A DNA stretch of 64,000 nucleotides from Erysipelotrichaceae bacterium OPF54 (GCA_022834735.1 BQKD01000002.1:1-64000), one strand, 5' to 3'; shown: positions 42,073 through 51,328, counted from the stretch's first letter. Notes: generated from the sequence alone by a model not told the origin. Translations and numbers: made by a program.

Positions 42073-42838
42073 TTATGCCGGTCTATGCTGGAATGCATGT
42101 ACTCGCTGCGCTCTCATATTCCGTTTGTAACAGCGGTCTGGTCTGATTGGGATCAGACCTTTTTTGATCCTTTCTTCCAGCTCCCTGGCTCCGATCTTTC
42201 TTTTCAGGAACTTTTTGATGTTTGTCGTTCCTATGCTGAAATTGGCTTTATATTCGTACTTCTTATCTTTCTTCTGTTCGATCGGCACCGCATGGATCAT
42301 CAGCGCGGCCAGATTATGGAGGATCAGTGCACCATAGATTTCCTGGCGGATGAATTTTCTTTTCTTCGAATGAAAATCAAGCATCCCGATCGTGTATTTC
42401 AGCTTTCGGAATCCCACTTCTTCGTTCCACCGCAGATGATACAGCTCTTTCAGATCATCGAGAGAGAACTTCTCTGGCGGCAGGTTCGTTATCAGGCACT
42501 CGTATTCTCCTTTTTTCACCTCGATCCTGACGACCCGGAATTCAATTGGATATTCTTCGGCTCCGCCTTTTGGCATATATTCGAAATTGATATTCCATGC
42601 AAAATATTTGTACAGCTCAGGATGTTCTTTCACTTCATTGGTCTGTTTTCTTGTCAGGATCCGTTTGATCTTCTGATCAAATTCGCTATCCGGCAGCTCA
42701 AAAGTAGAAAGAATACCGTTCGATCGGATATCCTTGCAGCGGATCACAAACTTCTGGCCGTTCTCCATACAGAAAGCGAACAGCTCATAGTTTTCAAATC
42801 CCCGGTCGGCACAGATGATCGATCCGGCTGTAGCGCGT
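42073..42838 (-). pseudogene. IS4-family transposase, 5'-truncated
   Basis: The remaining frame starts with SIICADRGFENYELF (second catalytic Asp region) and continues through the C-terminal YHLRWNEEVGFRKLKYTIG motif, the Y..R...E......K signature of IS4-like DDE transposases. The N-terminal half with the first Asp is missing; the frame ends at a stop near 42839, next to the end of the following transposon. Downstream (41898-42072) is the 3' end of the IS, with TTAAGTTA-type repeats next to the truncated adhesin. It is inactive. Confidence 0.85.
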
Positions 42839-42994
42839 CAAATTCTGTTAGTCGGAAACGTCAAATATTTTTATACACATCTGGAAGAGAAACGCACTTT
42901 ATTTTGTCCGGCCTCGCTTTATTTTGGCTTCAGAAGCATTTTATTTTATTTCTTTCTGTTCAAAAAAAGCCGTCTTGTCAAAAACGGCTTTTAA

Positions 42995-43282
42995 TCAATA
43001 ATTTCCTATGTTCTCGAATTCTTTCTGGTATACTCTTTCCACTATACATGCCAGGATCCAGCTGTTCCTCTTTCCCAGCGCTTTTCTGATCGACGGATGG
43101 ATCTCGAAATCATTCTTGAAGAATAAATGGCCAAAATTATTCATATAGTTTTCTACAAAATACATCAGCTCTTCATTGCTCAGTTTATAGGCTCCGTACA
43201 TCTTCATCGCTCTTTTCAGCTGTTCGATCATCACTTTTCTCGTCGTCGGCCAGTTGATCAACATCCGTTCATCTTCTTTCAT
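42995..43282 (-). CDS. Small conserved-position protein of the transposon
   Basis: This 95-residue protein (MKEDERMLINWPTTRKVMIE...) is the last gene of the transposon. GGGGTGAG lies 6 bases before the ATG and the start is 6 bases beyond the ATPase stop. It has no motif I recognise; it is helical and charged, with a central NNFGHLFFKNDFEIHPSIRK segment. By position it resembles the third, targeting or accessory, protein of Tn7/Tn5053-like systems, but that is inference. Confidence 0.65.
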   Translation of the reverse strand: MKEDERMLINWPTTRKVMIEQLKRAMKMYGAYKLSNEELMYFVENYMNNFGHLFFKNDFEIHPSIRKALGKRNSWILACIVERVYQKEFENIGNY

Positions 43283-43288
43283 ATGTTC

Positions 43289-44095
43289 TCACCCCAGTTC
43301 TACTTCGTTATGTGCTTTCATCACGATCTCTGCGTCGATGATCCGCTTTTCTTCGTTCGCTCCTTCGATCAGGCATTTCGACAACAGATTGTTCAGTTTC
43401 CGGATTGATCCGCCTGCGATATTATATGCGGCACGCACCGCGTCTTCTTCGAACACCTTTTCTCTGCTTCCGCATTCTTTCATGCAGAAATCCACATATT
43501 CCTGTGCCTCTTCTCCTTTCAGACCTTCCATGAAATAATTGATCACGATCCTCTGGCGCAGGGCGTCATGCACCTGCTTTTTCAGGATCGTGTTCAGGCT
43601 CGTCTGCCCGCTCAGGATCAGGATACAGTAGTTCTTCGAGTCCATCTCGAAATTGAGGAGCATGGTCAGATCGTTGAAGACGCTCGTGCTCAGATACTGC
43701 GCTTCGTCGATCACGATGACCGGCGTGCACTTCTTTTCTTTTGCCATGTATTCGATGGCTTCCTGTACCTGCCGGAACAGGTCGCTCTTTCTGAATTTGG
43801 GCTCCAGCCCCAGCCCGCAGGCCAGCTGCCGGTAAAAGTCGATGACCGATACCGTAGACATCTGGATGTAGACCACTTTGTACAGCGACGGGTTCAGACT
43901 GCCGGCAAATTCGCGGATGGCCGATGTTTTTCCTGTTCCCGGACTTCCTGTGAACAATCCGATCCCTTTCGCTTTTTTCAGGTAGTCCAGCCGTCCTTTC
44001 AGGTTCGCCGTATCTTCGCTCCGGTATAATTTGTGATATTTCGTTTCTTTCTCGAACGGCATCTGCTTCAGTCCGTAAAATACTTTGGCTTCCAT
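43289..44095 (-). CDS. ExeA/TnsC/MuB-like AAA ATPase of the transposon
   Basis: This 268-residue AAA ATPase has Walker A GSPGTGKTS near 49-57, Walker B VIVIDEAQ near 130-137, and a C-terminal helical domain (AAYNIAGGSIRKLNNLLSK). The N-terminal FYGLKQMPFEKE opening is typical of ExeA-like ATPases encoded with DDE transposases. It probably selects target DNA and activates the transposase, as TnsC, TniB and MuB do. The ribosome site AGAGGAGGAG lies within the end of the transposase gene, so the two are coupled. Confidence 0.9.
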   Translation of the reverse strand: MEAKVFYGLKQMPFEKETKYHKLYRSEDTANLKGRLDYLKKAKGIGLFTGSPGTGKTSAIREFAGSLNPSLYKVVYIQMSTVSVIDFYRQLACGLGLEPKFRKSDLFRQVQEAIEYMAKEKKCTPVIVIDEAQYLSTSVFNDLTMLLNFEMDSKNYCILILSGQTSLNTILKKQVHDALRQRIVINYFMEGLKGEEAQEYVDFCMKECGSREKVFEEDAVRAAYNIAGGSIRKLNNLLSKCLIEGANEEKRIIDAEIVMKAHNEVELG

Positions 44096-44096
44096 A

Positions 44097-45332
44097 TTAC
44101 TCCTCCTCTCTGAAGCGCATGTGCTGCCTTCTTCTGATCCGGCTGTTCTCCACCTTGTCGACCGTCCGGATCGGGATCAGCTTTCCGTCCATCCCTAGCA
44201 GCCAGGCCTTTCTCCTGTCTTCGGGATCCATCTTCACCTTTACTGTCTCGCGCATGTATTCGGCCGGCACCTCGTAGCTGATCCCGTCGATCACGAGTGT
44301 CGAATCGGTCCTCACCTTTCTTTCGTACGTATGCAGGAAATACTGTTCCACCGCTTCGTCAGGAAGGAAGCGGAACCGCTGTGCATCCTTCAGATAGCGC
44401 TGGCGCGGCGTCATATCTTTCAGCGAAGCGTGTTGGCAGTTGATGTATTTCTGAAGATAGTCCCCGAAAGATTCCCGGACCTCTTCGATCGTCTGATAGG
44501 CATTCCAGTCCGAACAGCGCAGCCAGTGGTCCTTGAACGTTCGGAATGCGCGCTCCTGTTTTCCTTTCGCGCTTCCGTCCCGCACCGGCGCATGCACCAG
44601 GGCGACCCCCAGTCTTGCACAGATCATATTCAGCTGGTGGTTGTCATAAGGCGAACCATTGTCTACATACAGTACAGACGGGATCCCGTAAGTCATGACC
44701 GCGTTCTTCAGGATCTTCTGAAAGTTGACGGCCGTATCGGCTTCAAAGATTCCCCAGCCCACGATCATCCGGGATGCGTCATCCAGGATAGAAACCAGAT
44801 ACAGCCTGTGTCCGGCCAGCCTGTATAGATAGGATGTATCGGCCTGCCAGACCTGGTTGGCAAATTCTTTCTCGAACGCTCTGCGCTCTTTTCCCTGATG
44901 GATCGGTTCGAGACGGCTCTGAGGCAGAGAACGCACGAAACGATCGATCGTGGACTGGGAAACGCGGGCCGGGATAAACCCTTCTTCGATGAGCCGCGCA
45001 CGCAGGACCGTATTGATGATGCGCGGATACTGCCGGCGCAGAGCGATGATGCGTTCCTGCGCCTCGGGACTCAGAGTTCGGGAAGTCCCCTTGTCGCTCC
45101 TGGGACGGGAAATCAGTCCATCGAATCCGCCGGAACGGTATTCATAGGCCCAGTGAGCGAAAGTCTGCCATGAAAATGATTTTTTGACACCGGAGACCGG
45201 GTTTTCGAATTCTTTTTCGGCAAGATGACGGTAAAACTGACGGTTTGTCGAAAAAGGATGAGTGCCGGAAATGACAGGAGCGATGATCCCGAATTTCCAT
45301 AAAGCGATTTTTTCCTTGTCGGTTTGATCCAT
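44097..45332 (-). CDS. rve-type DDE transposase of the Mu/Tn552 group
   Basis: This transposase of about 411 residues has N-terminal helix-turn-helix domains (about 20-130), then the rve core. VWQADTSYLYRL carries the first Asp, LYVDNGSPYDNHQ the second and GSAKGKQERAFRTFKD the Glu. A Mu_transpos_C-like beta-barrel domain follows (about 310-390). The start at 45332 (MDQTDKEKIALW) is chosen because AAGGAGG lies about 10 bases upstream. It is the strand-transfer enzyme of the element and works with the ATPase immediately downstream. No inactivating changes are seen. Confidence 0.92.
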   Translation of the reverse strand: MDQTDKEKIALWKFGIIAPVISGTHPFSTNRQFYRHLAEKEFENPVSGVKKSFSWQTFAHWAYEYRSGGFDGLISRPRSDKGTSRTLSPEAQERIIALRRQYPRIINTVLRARLIEEGFIPARVSQSTIDRFVRSLPQSRLEPIHQGKERRAFEKEFANQVWQADTSYLYRLAGHRLYLVSILDDASRMIVGWGIFEADTAVNFQKILKNAVMTYGIPSVLYVDNGSPYDNHQLNMICARLGVALVHAPVRDGSAKGKQERAFRTFKDHWLRCSDWNAYQTIEEVRESFGDYLQKYINCQHASLKDMTPRQRYLKDAQRFRFLPDEAVEQYFLHTYERKVRTDSTLVIDGISYEVPAEYMRETVKVKMDPEDRRKAWLLGMDGKLIPIRTVDKVENSRIRRRQHMRFREEE

Positions 45333-45397
45333 AAAGCAGAATCCTCCTTTGAGATTACTGTACCGGGCTAAAAAGAGGAAAGCGACGGACAAATGAT

Positions 45398-45937
45398 TCA
45401 GGAAGGAGAAAAAAGACCATAGACAAAGGGTGCAGATAAAATAGTGTGAGGCGAAAAATAGGCGCATTCATGAAAACGAAGAAAACTCTTCAGAAAGGCA
45501 TGCATAGAAGAACGGATATGAGCAAGAAGATCATACGGGCTACGGTCAAGATCGCGGATCATGATACAGGAGAGGAAAAGCAGAGAGGAATAGCGGTCGA
45601 TCCATCGGCGCAGGGTCGTTCTGGAAATATCAAAAAGCGCAGCCGTTCTCGACTTGTTGCCGGCACAAGGTCCGCAGCAGTACTGAAAGAGCACTTCAAA
45701 AATAAAAGGATAGGAAAACGAAGAAAACGGACGGGCATCATAAGGGAGTATGGTATGATAGGAGCCGCAGGAAGGACAAAAAACGACACGAACCCGTAAG
45801 CGTTTTGTCGGATTGGAAGGAGAGAGGCAGAAACGGGAGTAGGATGAGTAATCGAGCATCTGGCCGCGCGCCCCGCAGGACGGGCAGGATAAATCATGCG
45901 AAAAAGGGTTGTCGAAAGCCGAAAAATTGATTATCAT
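45398..45937 (-). CDS. DUF6431 zinc-ribbon/HTH protein of the transposon
   Basis: This protein of about 179 residues has two CPSCG motifs (residues about 18 and 54) that should bind zinc, followed by a cysteine pair (YCCGPC) and a helix-turn-helix-like segment RTAALFDISRTTLRRWIDRY. It matches DUF6431 proteins, found next to rve transposases in gut Firmicutes. The start at 45937 is used because it lies inside the element; earlier in-frame codons would cross the right end. The ribosome site is weak. A role in end binding, regulation or target recognition is possible; none is established. Confidence 0.7.
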   Translation of the reverse strand: MIINFSAFDNPFSHDLSCPSCGARGQMLDYSSYSRFCLSPSNPTKRLRVRVVFCPSCGSYHTILPYDARPFSSFSYPFIFEVLFQYCCGPCAGNKSRTAALFDISRTTLRRWIDRYSSLLFLSCIMIRDLDRSPYDLLAHIRSSMHAFLKSFLRFHECAYFSPHTILSAPFVYGLFSPS

Positions 45938-46058
45938 AAAATTGTTCGTTAGGACGGGAGAGAGTTTGTTCGCAAAACAATTAGGGCTCTCTCTTTTTTT
46001 GCGCCTAACACCTTTCCATGTCAATCATCTCATAAAATGAAAATAATGTGACGAAAAA

Positions 46059-46108
46059 AAGCAGAATAAATTCATCGTGAAATGATCGATGATGAATTTA
46101 TTCTGCTT
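46059..46108 (-). terminator. Perfect 18-bp inverted repeat with T run
   Basis: AAGCAGAATAAATTCATC (46059-46076) pairs perfectly with 46091-46108 around 14 bases; on the minus strand seven T residues follow. It lies between the transposon and the IS1380 fragment and is probably a leftover IS terminator or end. Confidence 0.6.
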
Positions 46109-46139
46109 GTCTTTATAAATAAGCGAGGATAGCAGGACG

Positions 46140-46847
46140 ACGCTCTACATTCAGATTTCTTCTTCCCGGACCATTTTCTTCCGTGGAGACAGCGCCTTTT
46201 ACGATTCCAAATTGATGAATTATCTTGAACAACAGCCTTTTCTTGTGCGCTATATGATCCGGTGCAAGCATTTCGGGAAACTGATCAAAGAATGCATGGA
46301 CGATATGGACCGCAAAGGGATCGATTTCCAGCAGTATACCAAACACGAACCGTATATCGGCGAGCTGTCTTATTCCCTGCAGAACGACGAGCCTAGAAGG
46401 GTCGTCTACAAAGCGTATCGTTCCATAGACCAGAACGGACAGATTTCTTTGTTTCCGGAAATCTATGCCGTCATGACCAACTGTCTGGAGTGGAGTCCGC
46501 GCCATATCCTACGCTTTTATGAACAAAGAGGAAATTCGGAAAACTTCACGAAAGAGCTCAAGGATGATTTTGGTGCAGGCACATTGTCCCATCCAAAGTT
46601 CTTATCCAATGAGCTCGAGTTTCTGCTCAAAGCATGGGCATACAATATTTATCATCTGTTCCTGAATCGGAAAGCAAAACACATACCGGGTATTGCGCGT
46701 ATGCGTATGAATACGTTCAGGAAGGAATTTATCAAGATAGGCGGAAAAGTGATCCGTCACGCAAGGCAGATCACATTGTGCATCAGCAGCGCCTATGCGA
46801 GAAAGAAAGAGTTCGCAGGAATGATGTACAATATTCAAAACGAATAA
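46140..46847 (+). pseudogene. IS1380-family transposase, 5'-truncated
   Basis: The open frame begins without a start and soon shows TIFFRGDSAFYDSKLMNYLE, the second Asp region of IS1380 transposases. RFYEQRGNSENFTKELKDDFG, with the catalytic Glu, and the C-terminal KAWAYNIYHLFL and GGKVIRHARQITL segments follow. The N-terminal half is missing; an in-frame stop lies at 46116-46118. It is an inactive fragment next to the Mu-like transposon. Confidence 0.85.
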
Positions 46848-46954
46848 TAAACAGACCCATATTTTAAAATAGGCAGAGCGATCTGTCCTTTTCGTCGTGG
46901 AGTTTTCCACTGTAAAACTTTTTGAAAACCAAAAAAGCAGGAAATCGGATCAAA

Positions 46955-47047
46955 TCAAGCGAACTTCATCGGTAAAACCATTCCATGAATTATTTGGGAA
47001 TTATTTTGTTTCAATCTTTCTTCATTAAATTCAAAATACATCATCAT
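46955..47047 (-). CDS. 30-residue ORF in IS-derived DNA
   Basis: ATG at 47047 (three ATGs in a row) with AAGGAG 8 bases upstream encodes MMMYFEFNEERLKQNNSQII then HGMVLPMKFA. It may be the leftover 5' end of a transposase gene. The remaining bases of 46848-47151 show nothing else I can support. Confidence 0.35.
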   Translation of the reverse strand: MMMYFEFNEERLKQNNSQIIHGMVLPMKFA

Positions 47048-47151
47048 AGGCTATACTCCTTCTTAAGATAATTCTATTTTATCATGGATCAGCTGGTATA
47101 TTTTTAAACAAGATAATACTATAATGAACCTTTTGCGTACCTCAAGGCATT

Positions 47152-47194
47152 AAAAATGCTAGAATGTGCTTTATATAAAGCACTTCTAGCATTT
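47152..47194 (-). terminator. Terminator of guaA
   Basis: A long imperfect hairpin: AAATGCTAGAA arms (47154-47164 and 47184-47194) with an inner GTGCTTTATATAAAGCAC palindrome, and T residues on the minus strand. It lies directly after the guaA stop. Confidence 0.85.
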
Positions 47195-47199
47195 ATTCT

Positions 47200-48741
47200 T
47201 TATTCGAACTCGATCGTTCCTGGAGGCTTGCTCGTAATATCATAGAGCACACGGTTCACGTGATCGACCTCGTTGACAATACGGTTCGCCACCTTGTCAA
47301 GAACCTCGTATGGAACACGCGCCCAGTCCGCCGTCATTCCGTCAATGCTCGTTACCGCACGGATCGCTACCGCATAATCGTACGTACGCTCATCTCCCAT
47401 GACACCAACACTGCGCATATTCGTCAAAGCCGTAAAGTACTGCCAGATCTCGCGATCCAGGCCCGCCTTCGCAATCTCTTCTCTCAAGATCGCATCGCTG
47501 TCCTGGACAATTCTGATCTTTTCGTCCGTTACATCCCCCAGGATGCGGATCCCCAGTCCCGGACCAGGGAACGGCTGACGCCATACCATTTCCTCCGGCA
47601 GACCAAGCTCAGTTCCAAGCTCTCTGACCTCATCCTTGAACAAGGTATTGAGCGGTTCGATCAGCTTGAACTGCATATCCTCCGGCAGACCGCCTACATT
47701 ATGGTGCGACTTGATCGTCTGCGCCGTCTTTGTCCCGGACTCGATCACATCCGTATACAGCGTTCCCTGCGCAAGCCACTTGATATCCTCGCCTTCCGTC
47801 AGCTTTTTGACTTCCTCGTCAAACGTATAAACGAATTCGTTGCCAATGATCTTACGCTTCTTTTCAGGATCCGTCACCCCAGCCAGCTTGCCCAGGAAAC
47901 GATCCTTCGCATCGATCTTGACCACCTTGATATTCATGTTCTTGGCAAATGTATCCATGACCGATTCCCCTTCGCCTTTGCGAAGCAGACCATGATCGAT
48001 AAACATACAGATGAGCTGGTCGCCAATGGCTTCATGCAGCAAAGCCGCCACCACGCTCGAATCCACGCCGCCAGATAAGCCAAGCAGCACCTTTTCGCTG
48101 CCAATCTGTTCCCTGATCTTTTCCTTTTCCACTTCAATGAAGTTTTTCATGGACCAGTCATTTTTTGCGCCGCACACATTGAATACAAAATTTTTCAAAA
48201 TATCATTGCCGTATTCGGTATGCCGGACTTCCGGATGAAACTGCAGACAGTAGATCTTTTTTTCCACATTGGCTGCCGCCGCATACGGACAGTTATCGCT
48301 CTTTGCCACATCCGTAAATCCCGGTGCCAGCTGCGTCACCTTGATCCCGTGGCTCATCCATACCGTTTCCTTTTCAGGAAGACCTTCGAAAAGCGCTGTC
48401 GGATCAACAATATCGATCTCGGTACGTCCGTACTCGGAAGCGCCTGCAGGTTCGACCTTTCCACCCATCATAAACTGGATCATCTGCATACCGTAGCAGA
48501 TTCCCAGGATCGGAATTCCGCTTGTCAGGATCGCCGGGTCGCACTTCGGCGCATCCTCTTCATACACACTGTTCGGACCGCCCGAAAACACGATACCCTT
48601 TACGTCTCCAAGCGCCTTAATTTCATCCAACGTCATCTCGTTGGAATGAAGTTCCGAATATACTCCGAATTCACGAATCCGGCGGGCAATCAGCTGATTG
48701 TACTGACTCCCGAAATCAAGGACAATAATTTTATCTGACAT
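47200..48741 (-). CDS. guaA: GMP synthase (glutamine-hydrolysing)
   Basis: This 513-residue enzyme converts XMP to GMP using ATP and glutamine. The N-terminal class I glutamine amidotransferase has GICYGMQ with the nucleophile Cys and [12 protein letters not shown] with His and Glu. The ATP pyrophosphatase domain has the [10 protein letters not shown]-loop, and the dimerisation domain ends in [11 protein letters not shown]. Length is standard. Together with xpt (2974) it completes xanthine salvage to GMP, though the genes are 44 kb apart. An AAGGAG site precedes the ATG; the leader visible before the RpiR gene is only about 60 bases, with no riboswitch. Confidence 0.97.
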   Translation of the reverse strand: MSDKIIVLDFGSQYNQLIARRIREFGVYSELHSNEMTLDEIKALGDVKGIVFSGGPNSVYEEDAPKCDPAILTSGIPILGICYGMQMIQFMMGGKVEPAGASEYGRTEIDIVDPTALFEGLPEKETVWMSHGIKVTQLAPGFTDVAKSDNCPYAAAANVEKKIYCLQFHPEVRHTEYGNDILKNFVFNVCGAKNDWSMKNFIEVEKEKIREQIGSEKVLLGLSGGVDSSVVAALLHEAIGDQLICMFIDHGLLRKGEGESVMDTFAKNMNIKVVKIDAKDRFLGKLAGVTDPEKKRKIIGNEFVYTFDEEVKKLTEGEDIKWLAQGTLYTDVIESGTKTAQTIKSHHNVGGLPEDMQFKLIEPLNTLFKDEVRELGTELGLPEEMVWRQPFPGPGLGIRILGDVTDEKIRIVQDSDAILREEIAKAGLDREIWQYFTALTNMRSVGVMGDERTYDYAVAIRAVTSIDGMTADWARVPYEVLDKVANRIVNEVDHVNRVLYDITSKPPGTIEFE

Positions 48742-48805
48742 GATCTAATCTCCTTACATTCCTATTTATCATATCACACTTGAAACGCTTTTTGTCAGCC
48801 GGCTC

Positions 48806-49657
48806 TCAGTCTTTCGCTTTCTTGAGCAGTTCGAAAGGCGCCTGCGACTTTTCCAGATTGTCTTTATAATTCCGCTTGAAATACAATCCGTACAGCAGAT
48901 CAAAAATAAACGAGATCGACGTCATGCTGCCGAAGTTGCCGATCCCGCCTTTCGAAGGCGACTCATTGGACGCGATGACCAGATGATAGTCGCAAAGCTT
49001 CGTATACGTACGATCCCACAGCGAGGAAATCAGCACCACGATATGATCGTTCGCCTTTAAGTAATCCAGGATCGGACGCACCTCGCGCACACGCCCCGCA
49101 TAAGTGATCACGATCGACATCGTATCCTTTCGCGTCTGCAGCGCCGCGAGCTCCTGGTCGTATACTTCCGTGAGCACATGAACACGCTTCTGCACCCGCG
49201 CCATATTCATCTTGAAATCAAACGCCAGATTGCGGTACTTCGTCGTCGTGTATAAATTGATATCCTGCACAAGCTCCATACGGTTGACAATAAGACGCAC
49301 CGTATTCAGATCGATCAGCGAAGCCGTTTCGTCGATCGCCTTCTTTTCCAGCGCCGCGATCGACTGGATCAGCTCGTAATCCGTATCATCCGCTTTAAAA
49401 GGCCGGTCGAAATCCGTTTCCTTCTTTTCCTTGAGCGGAAGTTCCTGCATAATCTGAAAGCGCAGATCCGCATATCCGCCAATCTCCAGCTTTTCACACA
49501 CCCTGTAAATCGTGGAAAGCGATGTGTTGGCTTTTTTTGCCAGCTGACGGGACGGAAGATCCCTCACAAGCGTCGGATCTTCAAGAATAAGCTGCACAAG
49601 CTGCTTTTCTGCCTGCGTCCACTCCTGCATGTACTCCAGTTTTGAAAAAATTGACAT
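48806..49657 (-). CDS. MurR/RpiR family transcriptional regulator
   Basis: This 283-residue regulator has an N-terminal HTH_6 domain (about 1-75, SRQLAKKANTSLSTIYRVCEKL as recognition helix) and a C-terminal SIS domain (about 115-255, with SIVITYAGRVREVRPILDYL) that normally binds a phosphosugar. The usual SxSGxT phosphosugar loop is replaced by TYAGRVRE, so the ligand may differ. The target is unknown; no sugar operon adjoins it. It is transcribed toward guaA after its own short leader (AAGGTGAG ribosome site). Confidence 0.88.
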   Translation of the reverse strand: MSIFSKLEYMQEWTQAEKQLVQLILEDPTLVRDLPSRQLAKKANTSLSTIYRVCEKLEIGGYADLRFQIMQELPLKEKKETDFDRPFKADDTDYELIQSIAALEKKAIDETASLIDLNTVRLIVNRMELVQDINLYTTTKYRNLAFDFKMNMARVQKRVHVLTEVYDQELAALQTRKDTMSIVITYAGRVREVRPILDYLKANDHIVVLISSLWDRTYTKLCDYHLVIASNESPSKGGIGNFGSMTSISFIFDLLYGLYFKRNYKDNLEKSQAPFELLKKAKD

Positions 49658-49767
49658 GTCTTTCTCACCTTTTCCCTTTCTTTTTTAAAAATTCCGTGTC
49701 AGAAACAGATGCAGCACACCCATTCTTTCTATTTCCCGTTACAATAAGGATGATCTTACAGAAACAC

Positions 49768-49806
49768 GCCGGCACTCCTCGATCAACCTCTATGCCGGCC
49801 TTTTTT
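49768..49806 (+). terminator. Hairpin with T run between the GNAT and RpiR genes
   Basis: GCCGGCA (49768-49774) and TGCCGGC (49793-49799) followed by TTTTTT on the plus strand. It overlaps the stop of the minus-strand GNAT gene. No plus-strand gene ends here; it may act in reverse for the tsa operon or end an antisense transcript. Confidence 0.55.
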
Positions 49807-50326
49807 CATGCAGATCACAGAAATCGATCCACTCTCCGGCATTCGTATTCAGCATCTTGCGATACCAGTACACACCATGCCACGCTCCAAACTTCAGCCC
49901 GCACGAAGGAAGATTCCCTCCGTATGCGAATCCGAGTTTTTCATGAAACGCGATACTCTCCGCATTCGAATCCGTTATGCAGGAAATGAGCCAGCGGCAC
50001 CCCTGCTCATACAAGGCACGCTCGATCGCATCATACAGCCCCTTTGCCATCCCGTGATGATCTCCTGGCAGAAAATAGATCGTCAGCTCCGCACAAAATC
50101 GGTATGCCTCCTTTGAAAATGCCGCATGCGCATACGCGTAGCCAAGGATCTTTTCTTCACGCTCCGCCACATAAAACGGATACCTGCCAAGCACCGGCTT
50201 CAAAGAATCGCAGAACCGCTCAAAACTTAACGGCACCAGATCAAAGATCGCCGTGCTATGGTTTACATAATAAGAATAAATCTCATAAATCTGCCGCGGA
50301 TCTTTTTCTTCGACCTCGCGGATCAT
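49790..50326 (-). CDS. GNAT acetyltransferase (phosphinothricin-acetyltransferase-like)
   Basis: This 178-residue GNAT protein has the pattern of the Pat/Bar group: IYEIYSYYVNHSTAIFDL at the N-terminus, then ILGYAYAHAAFSKEAYRFCAELTIYF, SNAESIAFHEKLGFAYGG and the WHGVYWYRK end. The acetyl-CoA loop is altered (PGDHHGMAKGLYDA in place of a Q/RxxGxG/A motif with full match). The acceptor is probably a small amine or amino acid. It begins right after the tsaD stop, so it is co-transcribed with the tRNA-modification genes. The last residues, HEKRPA, are encoded in a hairpin. Confidence 0.82.
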   Translation of the reverse strand: MIREVEEKDPRQIYEIYSYYVNHSTAIFDLVPLSFERFCDSLKPVLGRYPFYVAEREEKILGYAYAHAAFSKEAYRFCAELTIYFLPGDHHGMAKGLYDAIERALYEQGCRWLISCITDSNAESIAFHEKLGFAYGGNLPSCGLKFGAWHGVYWYRKMLNTNAGEWIDFCDLHEKRPA

Positions 50327-51328
50327 CTATTCGATCTCCCAGCTCGAGTCGGCTGTCAGCGACGCATCCCCCCGGCGCCCAGCCTCATAAGCGATCTGGC
50401 CAGCCACCGCAATCATGCTCGCATTATCTGTACAGCAGTACATGGGAGGAACCGTAAACTCGACATCCGTAAATTCGTTTCGAAGCGCATCGACCTTTTC
50501 ACGAAGCCTCGAATTGGCAGAAACACCTCCGCCCACCACAAAATGACGGATCTCCGGATGATCTTCCAGCACAAGACGGACACGGGAAAAGATCTCATTG
50601 AGCGCCGTCTCCTGAAAGCTGGCCGCCAGATCCGCCATCGAGAACGGCTCGCCGTTTCTTTCCCTGCGCTTGACAAACTGAAGCACGCCCGACTTCAATC
50701 CCGAAAATGAAAAATCATATTTTCCTTCTGTTTTCGGCTGAGGCAGCTTGTAGACAGGCTCCCCTTCCCGGGCCAGCTTGTCGATCTTCGGACCGCCCGG
50801 ATAACCAAGACCAAGGACCCGCGCCACCTTGTCATACGCTTCGCCGATCGCATCGTCCTGTGTTTCTCCAAGGATCTCGAAGCTGTGCTCGTCTTTCATA
50901 TAGACAAGCTCCGAGTTTCCGCCGCTCACGATCAGTGCCAGCACCGGAAACTTCAGATCCACCACCAGCTCATTGGCATAAATATGTCCCGCCAGATGAT
51001 GGACAGGCACCAGCGGCTTATGATACGCAAACGCGAGCGTCTTGGCCGCCTGCACCCCCACATGAAGGCAGCCGATCAGCCCCGGCCCTCTTGTTACGGC
51101 CACCGCATCCACATCCTCCATGGTCAGGTTGGCTTCCTTAAGCGCCTTCTCGATACAAATGGAAATATTTTCCACATGGATCCGGCTGGCGACTTCCGGA
51201 ACCACCCCGCCGAATTCTTTATGCACATCGATCTGCGTCGCCACGATCGACGACAGCACCTCTTTTTTATCTCTAACCAGCGCAACTGCTGTTTCGTCGC
51301 AGCTGCTTTCGATCCCTAATACGATCAT
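50327..51328 (-). CDS. tsaD: tRNA N6-threonylcarbamoyladenosine transferase subunit TsaD
   Basis: This 333-residue ASKHA-fold enzyme transfers the threonylcarbamoyl group to A37 of ANN-decoding tRNAs. Visible are GIESSCDETAVALV at the start, the metal-binding HVENI and VPVHHLAGHIYAN motifs, LIVSGGNSELVYM and the ATP-binding GGGVSANSRLREK. Length is standard. The gene lies between rimI and a GNAT gene in the tsaE-tsaB-rimI-tsaD order, and its start overlaps the rimI stop. TsaC (the threonylcarbamoyl-AMP synthase) is not in the window. Confidence 0.97.
   Translation of the reverse strand: MIVLGIESSCDETAVALVRDKKEVLSSIVATQIDVHKEFGGVVPEVASRIHVENISICIEKALKEANLTMEDVDAVAVTRGPGLIGCLHVGVQAAKTLAFAYHKPLVPVHHLAGHIYANELVVDLKFPVLALIVSGGNSELVYMKDEHSFEILGETQDDAIGEAYDKVARVLGLGYPGGPKIDKLAREGEPVYKLPQPKTEGKYDFSFSGLKSGVLQFVKRRERNGEPFSMADLAASFQETALNEIFSRVRLVLEDHPEIRHFVVGGGVSANSRLREKVDALRNEFTDVEFTVPPMYCCTDNASMIAVAGQIAYEAGRRGDASLTADSSWEIE

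Larger units (their letters stand above)
42846..46010 (-). mobile_element. Four-gene Mu/Tn7-like transposon with DUF6431 gene
   Basis: Candidate ends begin 5'-TGTTAG: 42846-42858 (TGTTAGTCGGAAA) and the reverse complement at 45998-46010 (TGTTAGGCGCAAA) match at 11 of 13 positions. Inside, on the minus strand, lie DUF6431, an rve transposase, an ExeA/TnsC-like ATPase and a small protein. Left-end DNA holds three CTTTATTTTG-like repeats about 20-22 bp apart (42897, 42917, 42939), which could be transposase sites. A TTTTTGAC/GTCAAAAA-type hairpin ends transcription near 42966-42990. No target duplication is seen (flanks AATTC and CCTTT), in line with decayed IS fragments on both sides. Confidence 0.65.

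Noticed and set aside
45446..45799. Plus-strand frame opposite DUF6431
   Set aside because: It is antisense to a protein with paired CPSCG zinc motifs and an HTH and has no recognisable content.
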